Of a stretch of DNA of 64,000 nucleotides, positions 1-12,110 are shown piece by piece. The stretch lies in contig JAKOGI010000052.1 in assembly GCA_029747015.1 (NCBI GenBank), positions 30,001 through 94,000 on the forward strand. The letters are read 5' to 3'. The notes below the pieces were generated by a model. The model was not told the origin of the DNA. It saw only the letters and a program-made list of their open reading frames with translations, and ran no database searches. Positions within the stretch are counted from its first letter, which is position 1. Each line of letters opens with the position of its first letter. This stretch comes from Carnegiea gigantea. Lineage: Eukaryota; Streptophyta; Magnoliopsida; Caryophyllales; Cactaceae. Both the position numbers and the translations under genes were made by a program.

Positions 1-297
1 GAAAATTGTGTGTTTTAAATTTGCATTCTGATGAGTTAATTTCGAGATTTTTTAACTAGATTGCATTCGTTGTTATGATACTGTGTTCTCAAAATATAAT
101 GCAGTTGTTGGTTTCAATATATAGTTGGTTTTTGCAATTTATTGTTCTAGATTTTTGGTAGAATGTCTGGTTTTTATTTTGAGTTCTATATGGTATTTGT
201 AATTGCGTTAATACTGGTTAAGATACAAGTAAACATTATTTTTTTGTTTAATGCTTGAATATACTTCATTCTATTTAAATTTTGGATTGTGTAATAG

Positions 298-1003
298 GAG
301 AAACAATAGCACACCATTATAATTTATGAGTTATGTACTCACTAAATATAGTAGTTGGCTCACTAAAGATATACATTTAGCTCACTCGATTCGATTTGTA
401 CTCATCAATCATATATCAGTTTTGTGCTCACTACATGCAATCACTACAACCAATTTTTGTGCCTAACAAGTAAAAGAATAGTTTACTATAATCAGCATAA
501 CTCACCATAAAAAATATGTTGCCTTATACTACAAAGCAGTTTTTTTGCTCACTAAAAAAATCGTTTGGCTCATTAGGATTTAGCTTTGTGCTCACCAATT
601 ATGCATTATAGCTCACCACAAAAATCGTGTTTGTTTTTGCATATGATACTTTTGTTGTTGCTATGTACTTATGAGAAATAATAGCTCACCATCATGAGTT
701 ATGTGCTCATCAAATATAGTAATTGGCTCGCTAAAGAAATACATTTAGCTCACTGGGATTTAGCTTGTACTCAACAATCATAAATTGGTTCTGTGCTCAC
801 TAAACGTATTCACTATAATCAATTTTATGCCTAATATGGAAAACAATAGCTTACTATAATCAATATAGCTCACTATAAAATTTGTTGCCTTCTACTACAG
901 AGCACTTTTCTGCTCACTAAAACAACCATTTGGCTCACTAGGATTTAGCTTGTGCTCACAAATTATGCATTATAGCTCAGCACAAAAATCATATTATTTT
1001 TGC
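298..1003 (+). repeat. Tandemly duplicated intron segment of the MULE transposase, including the splice acceptor
   Basis: A segment of roughly 365-375 bp occurs twice in tandem. The block starting with a GAGAAACAATAGC-like sequence at about 298 recurs at about 672, and the acceptor-plus-exon start (GCA/GATGATACTT) at about 637 recurs at about 1,003. The first acceptor in this copy has GCAT in place of GCAG. Copy 2 shows the same duplication at about 32,615-33,345, so it predates the split of the copies. Confidence 0.7.
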
Positions 1004-4000
1004 AGATGATACTTCATCTTTGCTATCTACATTAGATCGTTCTGTTGTTAAGGCTATTGATGTTAATGACTATGTTAGAGTTTTGTGTAATCCTACCGGT
1101 GTTTCAAAAGGCAAAGATGTGGCTTCTGATGGTGGTAATATTATTGATGGTGTGTCTAATTGTGTTGTGATTGATAAGGAGAAATGTGTAGATGTTGATG
1201 ATGAATGTGTTGTTGAAGCAAACGAAGCAGATGAATCAGAACTGATTGATAAAAGGGTCAGTTCTATAGATGTAGCATTTGAGGTACACAATGAGTATGC
1301 TTTCCATAAGAGGTTTTCCATAAGATGTGATAGGTTGAGGAAGAGAGAGGGCTCACAAGAGGTGCGTTCGAGGGAGTTTTGTTGCAGCAAGCAAGGTGTT
1401 AAAAGGTGTCCCCGGAAAAAAGATAAAACATTTACAAAACGGAGTCGCATGTGCAATTGTAAAGCTAGGACTATTTTTTTACATTGAAGCTAATGGGAAA
1501 TGGGTTTGTGAGAAGCATGACATATTCATAACCATGAATTACTTTTGGCAGATGAGGTTCATAAGTTAAGGTCACATAAAAAAGTCAAGAAAGCTCATGT
1601 TGATTTTTTTTAAAAGATGAGAAGAAATGGTATAAAAGTTTCCCATGCTTATCGGCTTCTAAGAAATGGTGCTGAGAGTTCACCATTACTTATGTTTAGC
1701 AAAAGGGGTGCCTATAATAGTATTGCAAATGAAGTCAAGAGGACTTTAGATAGGGTGATGCCAATCATTTGATGTGTGTTTTAGAAACTAGGTGTGTCAA
1801 CGAGCAAGATTTTGTTTATAAGTTTAAATTGGATGAGGATGGTTGTTTGATGAGCTTCTTTTGGAGAAATGAAATCTGATTACTTGTTGTTTGGTGATCT
1901 CCTTATATTTGACACAACATATAGGACCAACCATGATGAGATGATATGCAAACCTTTTGTTTGTATGAATCATCATGCGAAGAATGTTATGATGGGATGC
2001 GGATTTTTGATGAATGAGAAGATTGAGAGCTTTGTTTGGTTTTTTGAAATATTTTTGGAAGCTATGGATAATTTGTAGTCGAAAACTATGATGATGGACC
2101 AAGCATTTTCTATAGCAAATGATATTGAAAAGGTCTTTCGCTTAATAAAACGTAGGTTGTGTACTTGGCTCATCTTGAAGAATTCAAAAAAGAATATTGG
2201 TCATCTTAGGATTTTGGGTGGATTTGTTGATATTTTGACCATGTTTTGATGAGATGTGATACATAAGCAGAGTTTAATTTTTATTGGGACAGGTGAGCCC
2301 ATCTCTATTTCTGTTTGTTTATGTGGTCCCCAACTTATTACTTTATGCTTGCCAACTATTACTTTCTGCTCACCAAGGTTGTATTTGTTTGCTCACTAGA
2401 TTATGCCTTTGTGCTCCCCAAGGTTACATGTTTCTGCTCAGTAACTTATTACTTTCTGCTCACTGTTTTTGTGTGTTAGGCTGATTGAAGAGTATAAATG
2501 TCCTGAAAATACTTGGTTGGTTAGATTGTATCGGTGGAAAGAAAAATGGTGTCCACCTTTTTGTAAGGGTGTTTTTTCTGGTGGCATTTTATCATCACAA
2601 AGAAGTGAGTCTGCAAAGACTTCTTTATCAACGATAGTCAATGTCACTTGTGAGTTGTTTGATTTTAACAATATATTCTATAATATTGTTACTAAGTGGA
2701 GGATTAAGGAGAAGGACGAGAATATGAAAAATAAGGATGGATTCCCTAAGATGTACTGGCCACATGTTAGCCTTTTGCAGCATGCTCGGAAGATCTATAC
2801 GAATAACTTGCACAAAGTGTTTAAGAATGAATACATTAAAGGGAAGGGTGTTGTCAAGATCTTTTTAGCTCAAGTGAAGCCCCTTATGATACAGAGCATA
2901 CATATGTTGTCTATAAGAATCGCTTTTTAAAGAAGTTTAGGTTTGTGGTTAGATTTAATCTTCTATTCCAAAATATTATTTGTGACTATAAAAAGTATAG
3001 TGAGAGTGGTATGCTTTGATGCCACTGTTTGCGTATTTTTAGTGTTCATTGTGTGCCTAAAGTCCTTAATATATTTTGAAACGATAGACTGTGCTAACTA
3101 GACCTCCCCGGATTGTAGAAGAAGCTCCAAGTGGTAATGCAGTTGGTGTTCCTAGTTCCATATGGAGGGTTCAGATGCATAGGAAGTTTGAGGCGTTACT
3201 TCCTGTATACGAATCAAATGCCCAAGCAAGAAAGCTATGTGAAGAAGCTTTTGCCAAGTTAAAGGTTGATGTTGGTGTTGGTGTTGTTGTGGGTTCAATT
3301 TATGTTTCTGGCACAGAAAATGATCAACAGTCTAGTGCTGGTAATAAAATCATTGGTAACCCTAAATGTTCGAGAAAGAAAGGTGAAAGTAATGTAAGAA
3401 GGAAGAGTACACTAGAGAATATATCAAACACTGTGAGATCAAGGAAGGCAAGGTTTTCTTCAAGGAATAGAGGTGATGTATCTCAACCTCATATTAAATT
3501 CTATTAATAATCTCACTGAATAAGTGATATTTCTTATAGTAATATCTTTGTGGAGTTTACTGAATTTGTTGCCAAGCCCAGTAGAAATATACTGTGTTTT
3601 GGCTCACTACAAACATGTAGTGGCTCACTACATTTATCAGTCCTCACACTATTAGTCTTACGGGTTCCACTCACTACATTTATATGTTGGCTCACTAAAC
3701 ATATGTATATGCTCACTAAAAATAAGTGTTTCCTGTAATGGTTTAGGTTATTGCTGCAGGTTCATCTAATCCAACAGGTGCATCTAATTAACTGTATAGG
3801 GTTTTTAGTTTGATTTTTGATGAAAGGTTAAGGCAACCAAATAGGGGTAGTATTCCTACCAATCAGTTGAATCATGCTTCTGAAGCTCCTAGCATTCAAG
3901 GGTAATACGTTCACTAATATAGTGTATGTGCTCAGTAAAATATGTATTGGCTCACAAATATAGTGCATCTGCTCACTACGTTCAGACTTTGGCTCACTAA

Positions 4001-4230
4001 AGATATGCATATGCTAATTTATTTTGTGAAACAGATTGCCTGGAAATTGAGAATGAAATTTTGGTATGATCATAGGTTTTTGATTTTCTATGTGTTTATC
4101 ATTTTCTTTCATGCTTTCTAACAATTATATGTTACTGACTAGATGTACTGTGGATTGTGCAGGTTTAAGGACATGGAATTGGCTTCCAGCATTAATGAAG
4201 TTTTTTGCATTTGGCACGTTCAATAGTTTT
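1003..4230 (+). pseudogene. FAR1-type MULE transposase, copy 1 (decayed)
   Basis: Remnant of a FAR1/FHY3-related MULE transposase, which would act in the nucleus on the element ends. Order of blocks: an N-terminal FAR1 zinc-finger region at about 1,270-1,480 (SRMCNCKAR near its end); the MULE DDE domain at about 1,870-2,240 (LLIFDTTYRTNHDEM, a CGFLMNEKIESFVWFF segment, MDQAF for the second Asp, and CTWLI where the family and copy 2 have CTWHI); an intron near 2,290-2,478 filled with GCTCAC repeats; then a block with GGILSSQRSES, typical of FAR1 proteins, at 2,479-2,930; a weak SWIM finger near 2,960-3,040; and a basic, serine-rich C-terminal block at 3,091-3,507. Short coding-like stretches continue near 3,750-3,905 and 4,165. 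Several stops and frameshifts make it a pseudogene. The first exon lies left of the window. Confidence 0.85.
3590..4020 (+). repeat. GCTCACTA-type degenerate repeats in transposase 3' introns
   Basis: Runs of GGCTCACTACA-like and TGCTCACTAAA-like units, many spaced near 21 bp, separate the last recognisable transposase exons. The core is on the + strand. Confidence 0.75.
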
Positions 4231-4780
4231 TTTGAATAAAACCTCAAATGTAAATTTGTATTTTGATTAATAAATTCCGAACTTGTATTTTTATTCAGTA
4301 TGATGTTTTTATTTGTTTGTGATGTTATGTAATGAGAATTACTTTTTTTTTGAAAATTAAGTAAATCACATTGAATAATTTTGAAATTTATAATAGGGTG
4401 AATACTTTTGAAACTTATAATAGGTTGCTCACTGCTGAAGAGTTATAGCTTATTAGTTTTATCTATTAGCTCACTATATGTTATAAAACTATTTTCAACT
4501 TTTTGTTGATTTAACATTACAAAAGAATAGTATTCTATAACAATGACATTATGTACACTTCAATATTTGAATAACTTTGTTAATAATAGTTGTAAGTTTA
4601 TATCATACTAGTGGTCACTGGTTTTGCCTGCTAGCTCGCTGGTTTTGCCTGCTAGCTCACTGGATACAAGCATAGAAAAAAATATGAAATATTCAATAAT
4701 AAATGTTGCATACTAGTACTTGACCACCATTAAGTGTAAGCATAGTAATAGTATTCATATGAGAGTATCGGGTACGTTAG
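4230..4780. other. Spacer between the two convergent MULE genes
   Basis: AT-rich sequence between the transposase 3' end and the 3' end of the minus-strand gene. It holds scattered GCTCACT cores and a short repeat of GGTTTTGCCTGCTAGCTC near 4,619-4,663. I see no exon here. Confidence 0.5.
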
Positions 4781-4939
4781 TCCTAAAGTTAGTCTAACTA
4801 AAGCAAGGTTCATTACTCATGCTATTGGCACTTGAGGCTGGCTTGATTTTGCATTCATTTCTACCTGTTGTTTATCATGGAACTCCTTTGTGAGCCTCTT
4901 CACTCCATTCTTGCATATATTTTCTTCATTATTGATGAT

Positions 4940-5660
4940 CTCGTAGCAGTATCATGCTCCTATTACATCAAGCAGATTTTTATCCTACCAAAAAAAAAGA
5001 AAAAGGAGACAAACCATTTATGGTTCTTCAATTTGTAGGTGTTGTACTTATTTCCAGATATTTTTATAGAGAAAATATTTTTGGATACTTCATTTTTCTT
5101 GGAACCACAATCCCATTTATTTGCTTGGTCGAAGTAAGACTCCATATGCCTCATAGAGAATATTCCACAATCTGTGACATTATCTATTGTTCTCCATGGC
5201 ATTCTCATTCGCATTGCTTTAATCTTCTTCACAATTTCATGTTTGGGATAACCAACACTGTTCTGAAGAAATCTCTCAACAGCTCTTGCCTATGTACAAC
5301 CAACATTTTTGTTCAACTCACTAGAATTGTTTAATAGCTCACCAAATATGTGTGTTAGCTTATTAAACAACATCTTGTCCATCATTGATTTTCAGCGCAC
5401 TAAATATGTGTCCTAGCTCACCAAACATGTGTGTTAGCTTATCAAAAATGTGTGTTAGCTCACCAAATATATCAGCGCACCAAATATGTGGGTTAATTTA
5501 TTCTAAATTAAATGAATCAGTGAACATTTGAACATACCACTAATAGATGAGTCTCTCTATATGTGGTTTTGTATGGAGCAGTTATGTGCATATTGTCCAT
5601 AATGTCAAGCCTTTCATCATTTAAATGAAAGTAGAAGATGAAGAAGTGGTTTTTATGATA
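4940..5660 (-). other. Ulp1/C48 cysteine-protease domain of the MULE minus-strand gene, copy 1
   Basis: Reading the minus strand, VLFPVYHKNHFFIFYFHL (about 5,600-5,660) holds the catalytic-type His, LDIMDN follows with the Asp, and NVTDCGIFSMRHMESYF (about 5,130-5,190) holds the catalytic Cys in the DCG context typical of Ulp1 proteases. An intron rich in GCTCACC units lies between the blocks (about 5,310-5,540). All three catalytic residue types are still present in this copy although the gene as a whole is broken. Confidence 0.75.
5330..5500 (+). repeat. 21-bp GCTCACC repeat array inside the Ulp1 region
   Basis: Successive units of the form AGCTCACCAAATATGTGTGTT and its variants, close to 21 bp long, fill the intron between Ulp1 exons. 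Confidence 0.75.
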
Positions 5661-6429
5661 TACTGGGAAGAGCACCTTCAAATTAGAAGATGAATAATAT
5701 TATATAATCTGGTAGTGTAATACACAATAAAAATATATTAGATTAATGCCTTTCAGTTGCAACTGTTTGGCTGATATCCATTTGTCACATCTCTGGAATT
5801 CTCTCCCAAAAATTGTTTCAAAATGAATGTATCTTGCCTCTTCTGATTTTGCTGTATTTATCAAGATGCCCAAAGTTGACTGCATTTTTGCAATAGTATC
5901 AGTAGGTGTTTGATAATTTGTATTTGTGAACAAAAATAAGTATATAATTATCATTGCATCAACTGGTGCAAAAGATCTTCTCGGTGGGCCTTCACTTCTT
6001 TTTCTCTCTAAGTTGTTTAGGATAGCAGCCTAGATATTGATCACATGTGCATCAATGTATTCCCTTGGATACATAGTTGGCATGTGATACCGATTTACGA
6101 CATGTGTTTCGATATCAAATAATTCTTCATTGATTTAGTAAGAAAAGGAAAAAAATGTAAGTATAATTCATTATAACTTAAGTATTTGTAAGTGTTTTCT
6201 ATCTGGTAGTTTTGTGCTTACTTTGAATCAAAGTCCTCTGATTGATGGAATGCATAATTAGCAACGATCTTCTCCTGGGCTGACAGCTCCCCTGTAATCT
6301 TTGTGACTCTCTCCATAAAAGGAGAGTAGTAGGGTTCTGTCATTGGTCTTTTCACTCTCCTTGGTTGATGTCTTGTCTTTTAGTGCGCTTTTCTTCTACA
6401 AAAGATTATATCAGAGTTGATGATAATGT

Positions 6430-6870
6430 AGTTCACTAAATACATAATATGGTTGAATGCTCACTAAAATATATGTTCTGCTCACTAAAATGTTTGTGTT
6501 GCTCACTAAATACATATTGTGGCTCACCACTCACTAAACTATATGTTCTTCTCACTAACATATATGTTCTGCTCACCAAGATATACTTTCGGCCCACTAA
6601 GATATACTTTCTGCTCACTAAAATTTATCTTCTACTCACTGACAATGCACACGAGCTCACTAAAAAAAAAGAAAATGTCCACTACTAACAAAATCCTCTT
6701 TGCTTGTTCCTAGAGCCATCTAAAAGTGATGTGTGCTCACTAGATGTGTCATTCTAACTCACTGTAACATACAATCATCATCTATCAACAACTTGCCCAT
6801 AACTCACAAAAAATTATGTTCTACTCATTGAAATTAACATTCTGCTCACTGAAAATTATTACCAGCCTTA
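6430..6870 (+). repeat. 21-bp GCTCACTAAA tandem array
   Basis: About a dozen degenerate units with the core GCTCACTAAA plus an 11-bp variable tail (for example GCTCACTAAAATATATGTTCT), nearly all spaced 21 bp. Because 21 bp is seven codons, short open frames on both strands read as heptapeptide repeats. They are an artefact of the period rather than genes. Confidence 0.85.
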
Positions 6871-8079
6871 TGTGTTGTTTTCTTTTTGTTATCTTCTCTA
6901 CTAAGAGATTTTTGCTTTACTTGCTCTTCTTCAGTTGTTTTTTGTGTTTGTGCCTGCTCTAATTGTGTTTTTGGAATTGGTGGTGGTGGTGGTGTCTCAG
7001 ATGATTCATATAGTGGTTGTGTCTCAAGAGCCTATGATGGGTGTTGTGGCTGTTTTGTCTCAACTGGTGGGGAGGGTGGTGGTGTTTGTAGTGTTCGTGT
7101 GAGAGGGGGAAGGTGGTGGTGTCTGAAGTGTTTGTTTGGAGGGGGCAGGGTGGTGGCGTCTGATGTGTTTTTGTACGGTGGAGGGTGGTAGTGCCTGATG
7201 TGTTTTTATGGGGGGAGGATGTTGTTATCTAAGTTGGTACTGGTGGTGCTGGTGTTGGAGGAGCCGGGCTTTGGCTGTCATCAATCAATTTAAAATTGGG
7301 CATTTCATTGCCCCTTTTCTTGATGTAGGACTTTTGCTTCTTACACATTTGGCTTTAGGGTTGCTGGTCTTTTGTTGCTTTACAAAAGCATTCTCCAATT
7401 CAGTTGTTGCCACTAGTACATCATCTGTATTCCACTATTCATCATCCTGACTTAATGGTGGTATCTCAGGACTTTCATCTCCTTTTTCTTTTTGTCCCAT
7501 TCGTGGGAATTTTGAGATTTGAGCCTCACAGTATAAAGAGAACATGCTTATTGTTGCATCTCTTATTTTCTTGACTGCTTAATTGTTTTGGTACCTTTTT
7601 GACAAGTATTCCTAAAGGTGTAGTACCTCTTGAATGCACTTGCTAAAGCATTCGTTACTTCAGTCATTTCTTCCATATCTTTCTGTATGTGGACATCATT
7701 CAAGTATTGTAAGATGTTAGATGGACATTTGTTTAAATTTTTTCCTTCTTCTTAATTGATATAAATTACTTAAATGATACCTCTAACTCTGATATTTCAT
7801 CATTTTGTGAAAATATCTTTGGCTATTTTTCCTTTTGTGGCTGAGTTTCTCTGGCTTGTTCAGGATGCTCTTCTCTATTTGTCTGTATTAGAGGCTCCAC
7901 TATGCCCTTTCCAAAGCCTTTCGTCACTTCTTTGGTACCAACTTGATTAGCCTTTCCCTTTTCTTTCACTCATTCTCTCAACTTTTCTATTGTCCAGCCT
8001 TTGATTGTTAGGAATTATCTCTTAACAGTCCTTCTTGTGAGGAAAACTCTATCAAGGTATAGCATCTACAAGGGAAATA

Positions 8080-8710
8080 TTCATTGTAATCAATTCTATA
8101 TAGCTCACCAAAAATGAATCTCTACTCACTAAAATGTAGCTCCTGCTCACCAAAAATGTATACTAGCTCACTAACATAAAGTATGTTCTCTAAGAATATT
8201 TCCTATTTGGCTCACTAAAATGGTTAATATAGATCAATATAACAGATAATTGCCAACTATGAACAAGTCCTTTATAGCTCACCAAAACTGAGCATATCTC
8301 CTCACTAAGATATATGCTCTGCTCACTAAAAATATTGCTCTGCTCACTAAAAATATTGTTTTGCTCACTAAAATGTATAGTAGCTCACTAACATAAAGTA
8401 ATGTTCTGTAAGAATAATTCCTATCTAGTTGTTGGTATATGTATGTGTATGTGATGTGTGCTCACAAAAATGGTCATTATAGATAAATGTAATAGATAAT
8501 TGTCATCTATGAACTAGTTCTCCACAGCTCACAAAAAATAATATTCTGCTCACTAAAATACATATTCTGCTCACTAAAATATATGTTCTGCTCACTAAAG
8601 TAAATGGTGTGCTCACCAAGATATATGTTCTATTCATTGAAAATATTGTTCAGCTCAGTAAAATATATGTTCACCTCACTGAAAGTGATGTTATGCTCAC
8701 TGAAAATATA
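8080..8710 (+). repeat. GCTCACTAAA repeat array in an intron of the minus-strand MULE gene
   Basis: More than twenty GCTCACTA/GCTCACCA cores, many at 21-bp spacing (for example at about 8,316-8,400 and 8,548-8,660). The core lies on the + strand although the surrounding gene is on the - strand. Confidence 0.85.
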
Positions 8711-9310
8711 ATATTTTGATAGAATAGAAGGAACTTACCATCAAGAAGAGAATGGGCTCATCAAAGTTTGAAGTCTTCTTTTTAATAGATTCACACAATC
8801 TGTCAATGGTGTATTGATACCAATCAATTGTTGCTATGTCTTCAACATTAGCAACATTCTTTGCAAAATAGGGAGCGCAATGTACATTCTTCAAACCATT
8901 GAAAAGACAAGAGACCATGTACAACATAAAGTCTCTTTTGAAACTTTCCTCTGCATCAGCCTGACTCAGTATGTACTGTGACATTTGGCTAAGCTTTGGG
9001 ATCCCATCTTGCAGATTCCACTCTTTTCTCCATGCTGAGAGGACTTCATTGTATTTAGTGTCTTTGATTTTTTTTGCCATAAAACTCCTCAACCTTCATT
9101 CCACCAATGGGGAGTGCTAATGTGAGATGCACATCCATTGGTGTATTCTCAATCTTCTTATCAGCAGATATGTATAATATGACTGAGTATGGGTTAAAAC
9201 TATTTACAAGCCATTTGCATAAATCCCCCGACAATTCAATTACTTGTAAATGGAGGAATCCTCCAAACCCATATCGCGTATTTACTGTCTCTATGTCTTA
9301 TTGAAGTTCT
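8697..9310 (-). other. Plant-mobile-domain-like region of the MULE minus-strand gene, copy 1
   Basis: The open stretch 8,697-9,092 encodes 131 residues including a block around FMLYMVSCLFNGLKNVHCAP and IDWYQYTIDRLCESIKKK. The adjoining stretch to about 9,310 is frameshifted but matches the copy 2 block that reads DVHLTFALPIGGMKVEE. Regions of this kind occur in Ulp1-carrying transposon genes of plants; the molecular role is not known. The family assignment rests on resemblance alone. Confidence 0.55.
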
Positions 9311-10359
9311 TAATCATTGTAACAAACCCTGATGCTGACATTCTGGTCTAGAAAATCTTTTTGGGTTTTGTGTTTCCTTCTCCGGTTTTGGTACAGATTG
9401 CATAAACTTAGGGTCTAGAACATGAATGGCAATATTTGCATGCTGTTTCGGGGATTTTTGTTGTTGATCATGTTGCAAAACTGAGAGTTGACCATGCTTT
9501 ACAGGACTGTTTGGACTCTTCTGGATAACCTGCCTCTCTTTATCAACTTGTGCCCTAGCACACTTTCTTTGATCTCATTTGTATTTACTTTGGTCTGGAC
9601 TTTTATGCTTGTTTTATCTTCTTAATTATCTTCATCAACACTTCATTGTCTGAGTCAAATTCATCATCATGTCCTTGAGGAGGCATTTTCTAAGTGGTAT
9701 CCTCTACAGTGTCATATATTTCCTCTGAAAGTTGTCGATGAATGTCAGTGATTGTTTTCTCTGAGCTTTCTTGAGCATTGTTTTTTGGAACTTTTGGGGA
9801 TTCTCTACTGTGCATTCTTCTTTCCCCCTTTTGTTCTTTTCTGTTGCCAATCTTCTCTTATGCATCATTTTTCTTTGACTCCTTTTTCTTTTTTTTCAGC
9901 ACCACCTTTTGTTTTTTCCCTGCTGTGGGAGTGTTTTGTTGAGGTGTTTCTCTTATTTTTTTTATTGATCTTGTTCACCCTTTCCTTGTTGAGTAGCTTG
10001 TGATTCTTCCACAGCATGCATAATTTGTTTTTCATGCCCATCTATTATGGGAGCTTGAACTTGTGCATCTTCTGAACTTATTTGACTGCTGTAAATATTT
10101 CTATTCCTCCTAACTTCTTATTTCACCCTTCTTTTCTTTGCAGTAGTACTTGATGAGCTAGTTTTTTCTTCAGAGGTTTTGTCCTTTGGTGTGGATAAGT
10201 TTTCCTACTCCTTTTCAAGCTGTGGAGTGTGCTCTTGATTTCGTGAAGCTGCCTTGTTTGCTTCTTCTGCAGCTATACATGGTACTTTATATAAGTGACC
10301 AAGATGTATAACTAAATAAATATGCAATTTTTAATCTAATATGGAGTTCTCTATATATA

Positions 10360-12110
10360 GTTTAGCTCACTAAAATAGACTGTCTGCTCACTAGAATTGT
10401 TGTTCAGCTCACTAAATATAATTGTGATCTACTCACTACAATTGCAGTTCAACTCACTAAATATAGTTGTTTGCTCACTACAAATGCAGTTCAGCTCACT
10501 AAATATAATTGTAGATGTATAGTTCACCTGCTAACTAAAATATGAGATGAACTCACTAGATATATGAACTAGTACACCAGAAGAGATTGGAATGCTTAAT
10601 TGCACATGGTGGTACATCATAAGAATAAAGAAAATGAATTTCCATACTGCTCACTAGACATGTGTCATAACTCACCAAAGCATAGTTTATAGCTCACTAA
10701 TTGGCAGCAATTAACCAAGAATATAATGTACAACTCCTTTTGGTACAATTTCTGCTCACTACATATGCAATTCAGATCATTATATATAAACTTACATAAT
10801 GTAGACATACCTTGGCCTACATTATAAGTAATATCCTCTTCTATTCCTTGGTTTGTTTCATTTGCCTCATTTTGATGCTTTGGGGCTCAATACAAAAGAA
10901 AAATACAATTTAGTGTAGTGAACTATACTATATGTGTTTGGATATATTTGACGTGTAATTACCTAAAGTTCACTGGATCAGAAAAGATGTCTCTGACAAC
11001 TTGCATAATTATATCTTGGGGGCTTGTGCTTAACCCTTCTGTCTTCAATCTATCAAATAGTATTACATGTGATGTTAATACTACAGTACATGTGATAGCA
11101 CACTAGAATAAAAGGTGCAGCTCACTAAAGTGAAATCATGGCTCACTACAATATAAGCTACAACTCACTATAGCATATAGAACTATGTGATGGGATTATA
11201 AGGTACGGCTGACTGTAGGATACGGCTCACTAGATATGTGAAATAGTGTATGAAAAGAGATTGGAGTTGTAGACTGCACACTAGAATATATGGTACCATT
11301 TACTAAATTTAAGGCACGGTACACTAGGATGTAAAGTATAGCTCACTATAACGTAAGGCACAGCTCACTAAAACATGTATATGCTGACAGTCAATATAAT
11401 ATATGGTATAGCTCACTAAATTCAAATCATGCTCACTAAATTCACATCATAGCTCACTATAATGTAAGGTACAACTCACTATAGTATGCATATGTTGACA
11501 GCCACTAGAATATAATTTACAGCTCACTAAATTTTAGTCATGGCTCACTAAATTAAAGCCATAGCTCATTACAATATAACGTACAACTCACTATAGTATG
11601 CATATGCTGATAGCCACTAGAATATAATTTATAGCTCACTAAATTCTAGTCATAGCTCACTAAATTCAAGTCATAGCTCACTATAATATAAGGTACAACT
11701 CAGTATAGTATGCATAGGCTGGCAGCCACAGAATATAATTTATAGCTCACTAAATTCTAATTATGGCTTGCTAAATTCAAGTCTTAGCTCACTACAATAT
11801 AAGGTGCAACTCACTATAGTATGCATAGGCTGACAGCCACTAGAACATAATTTATAGCTCACTAAATCCTAGTCGTGGCTTACGGAATTTAAGTCATAGC
11901 TCACTATAATATAAGGTCCAACTCACTATAGTATGCATAGGCTGATAGCCACATAGTATAATTCGCATCTCACTAAATTCTAATCATGGCTTACTAAATT
12001 CAAGTCATAACTCATTATAATATAAGGTACAACTCACAATAGCATGTTCGCTGCAGAAATTTAGGCTCACTACACATGTTTCATAGCTCACTAAATAACA
12101 TATACAGGTC
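10360..12110 (+). repeat. Long GCTCACTA repeat domain, right part of MULE copy 1
   Basis: About 1.7 kb made almost entirely of degenerate units with CTCACTAAAT, CTCACTATA and CTCACTACA cores. The left part is irregular; the right part (from about 11,380) forms a higher-order array described separately. A related domain in copy 2 spans about 50,290-51,427. Confidence 0.85.
11381..12050 (+). repeat. 111-112-bp higher-order tandem repeat, six marker units
   Basis: A marker sequence (ATGCTGACAG and variants such as AGGCTGATAG) recurs at 11,381, 11,492, 11,604, 11,716, 11,827 and 11,939, that is every 111 or 112 bp. Each period contains several shorter GCTCACTA units in a fixed order (AATTCTAGTCAT, AATTCAAGTCAT, ATAATATAAGGTAC and ATAGTATGCAT tails). 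Confidence 0.85.

Noticed and set aside
6436..6713. Overlapping open frames on both strands encoding heptapeptide-like repeats (KIYFLLT, VSRKYIL)
   Set aside because: They arise because the 21-bp DNA repeat equals seven codons. The same array in copy 2 drifts without respect to codon position, and no start context or partner domain is present.
6886..7450. Plus-strand open frames rich in Gly, Val and Cys (also 41,166-41,515)
   Set aside because: They are the reverse side of a proline-rich exon of the minus-strand MULE gene.
8080..8710. Possible CRISPR-like array (short repeats with variable spacers of regular length)
   Set aside because: The repeat core is only about 10 bp and degenerate, units are 21 bp, the setting is a plant transposon intron, and no cas genes or leader exist.
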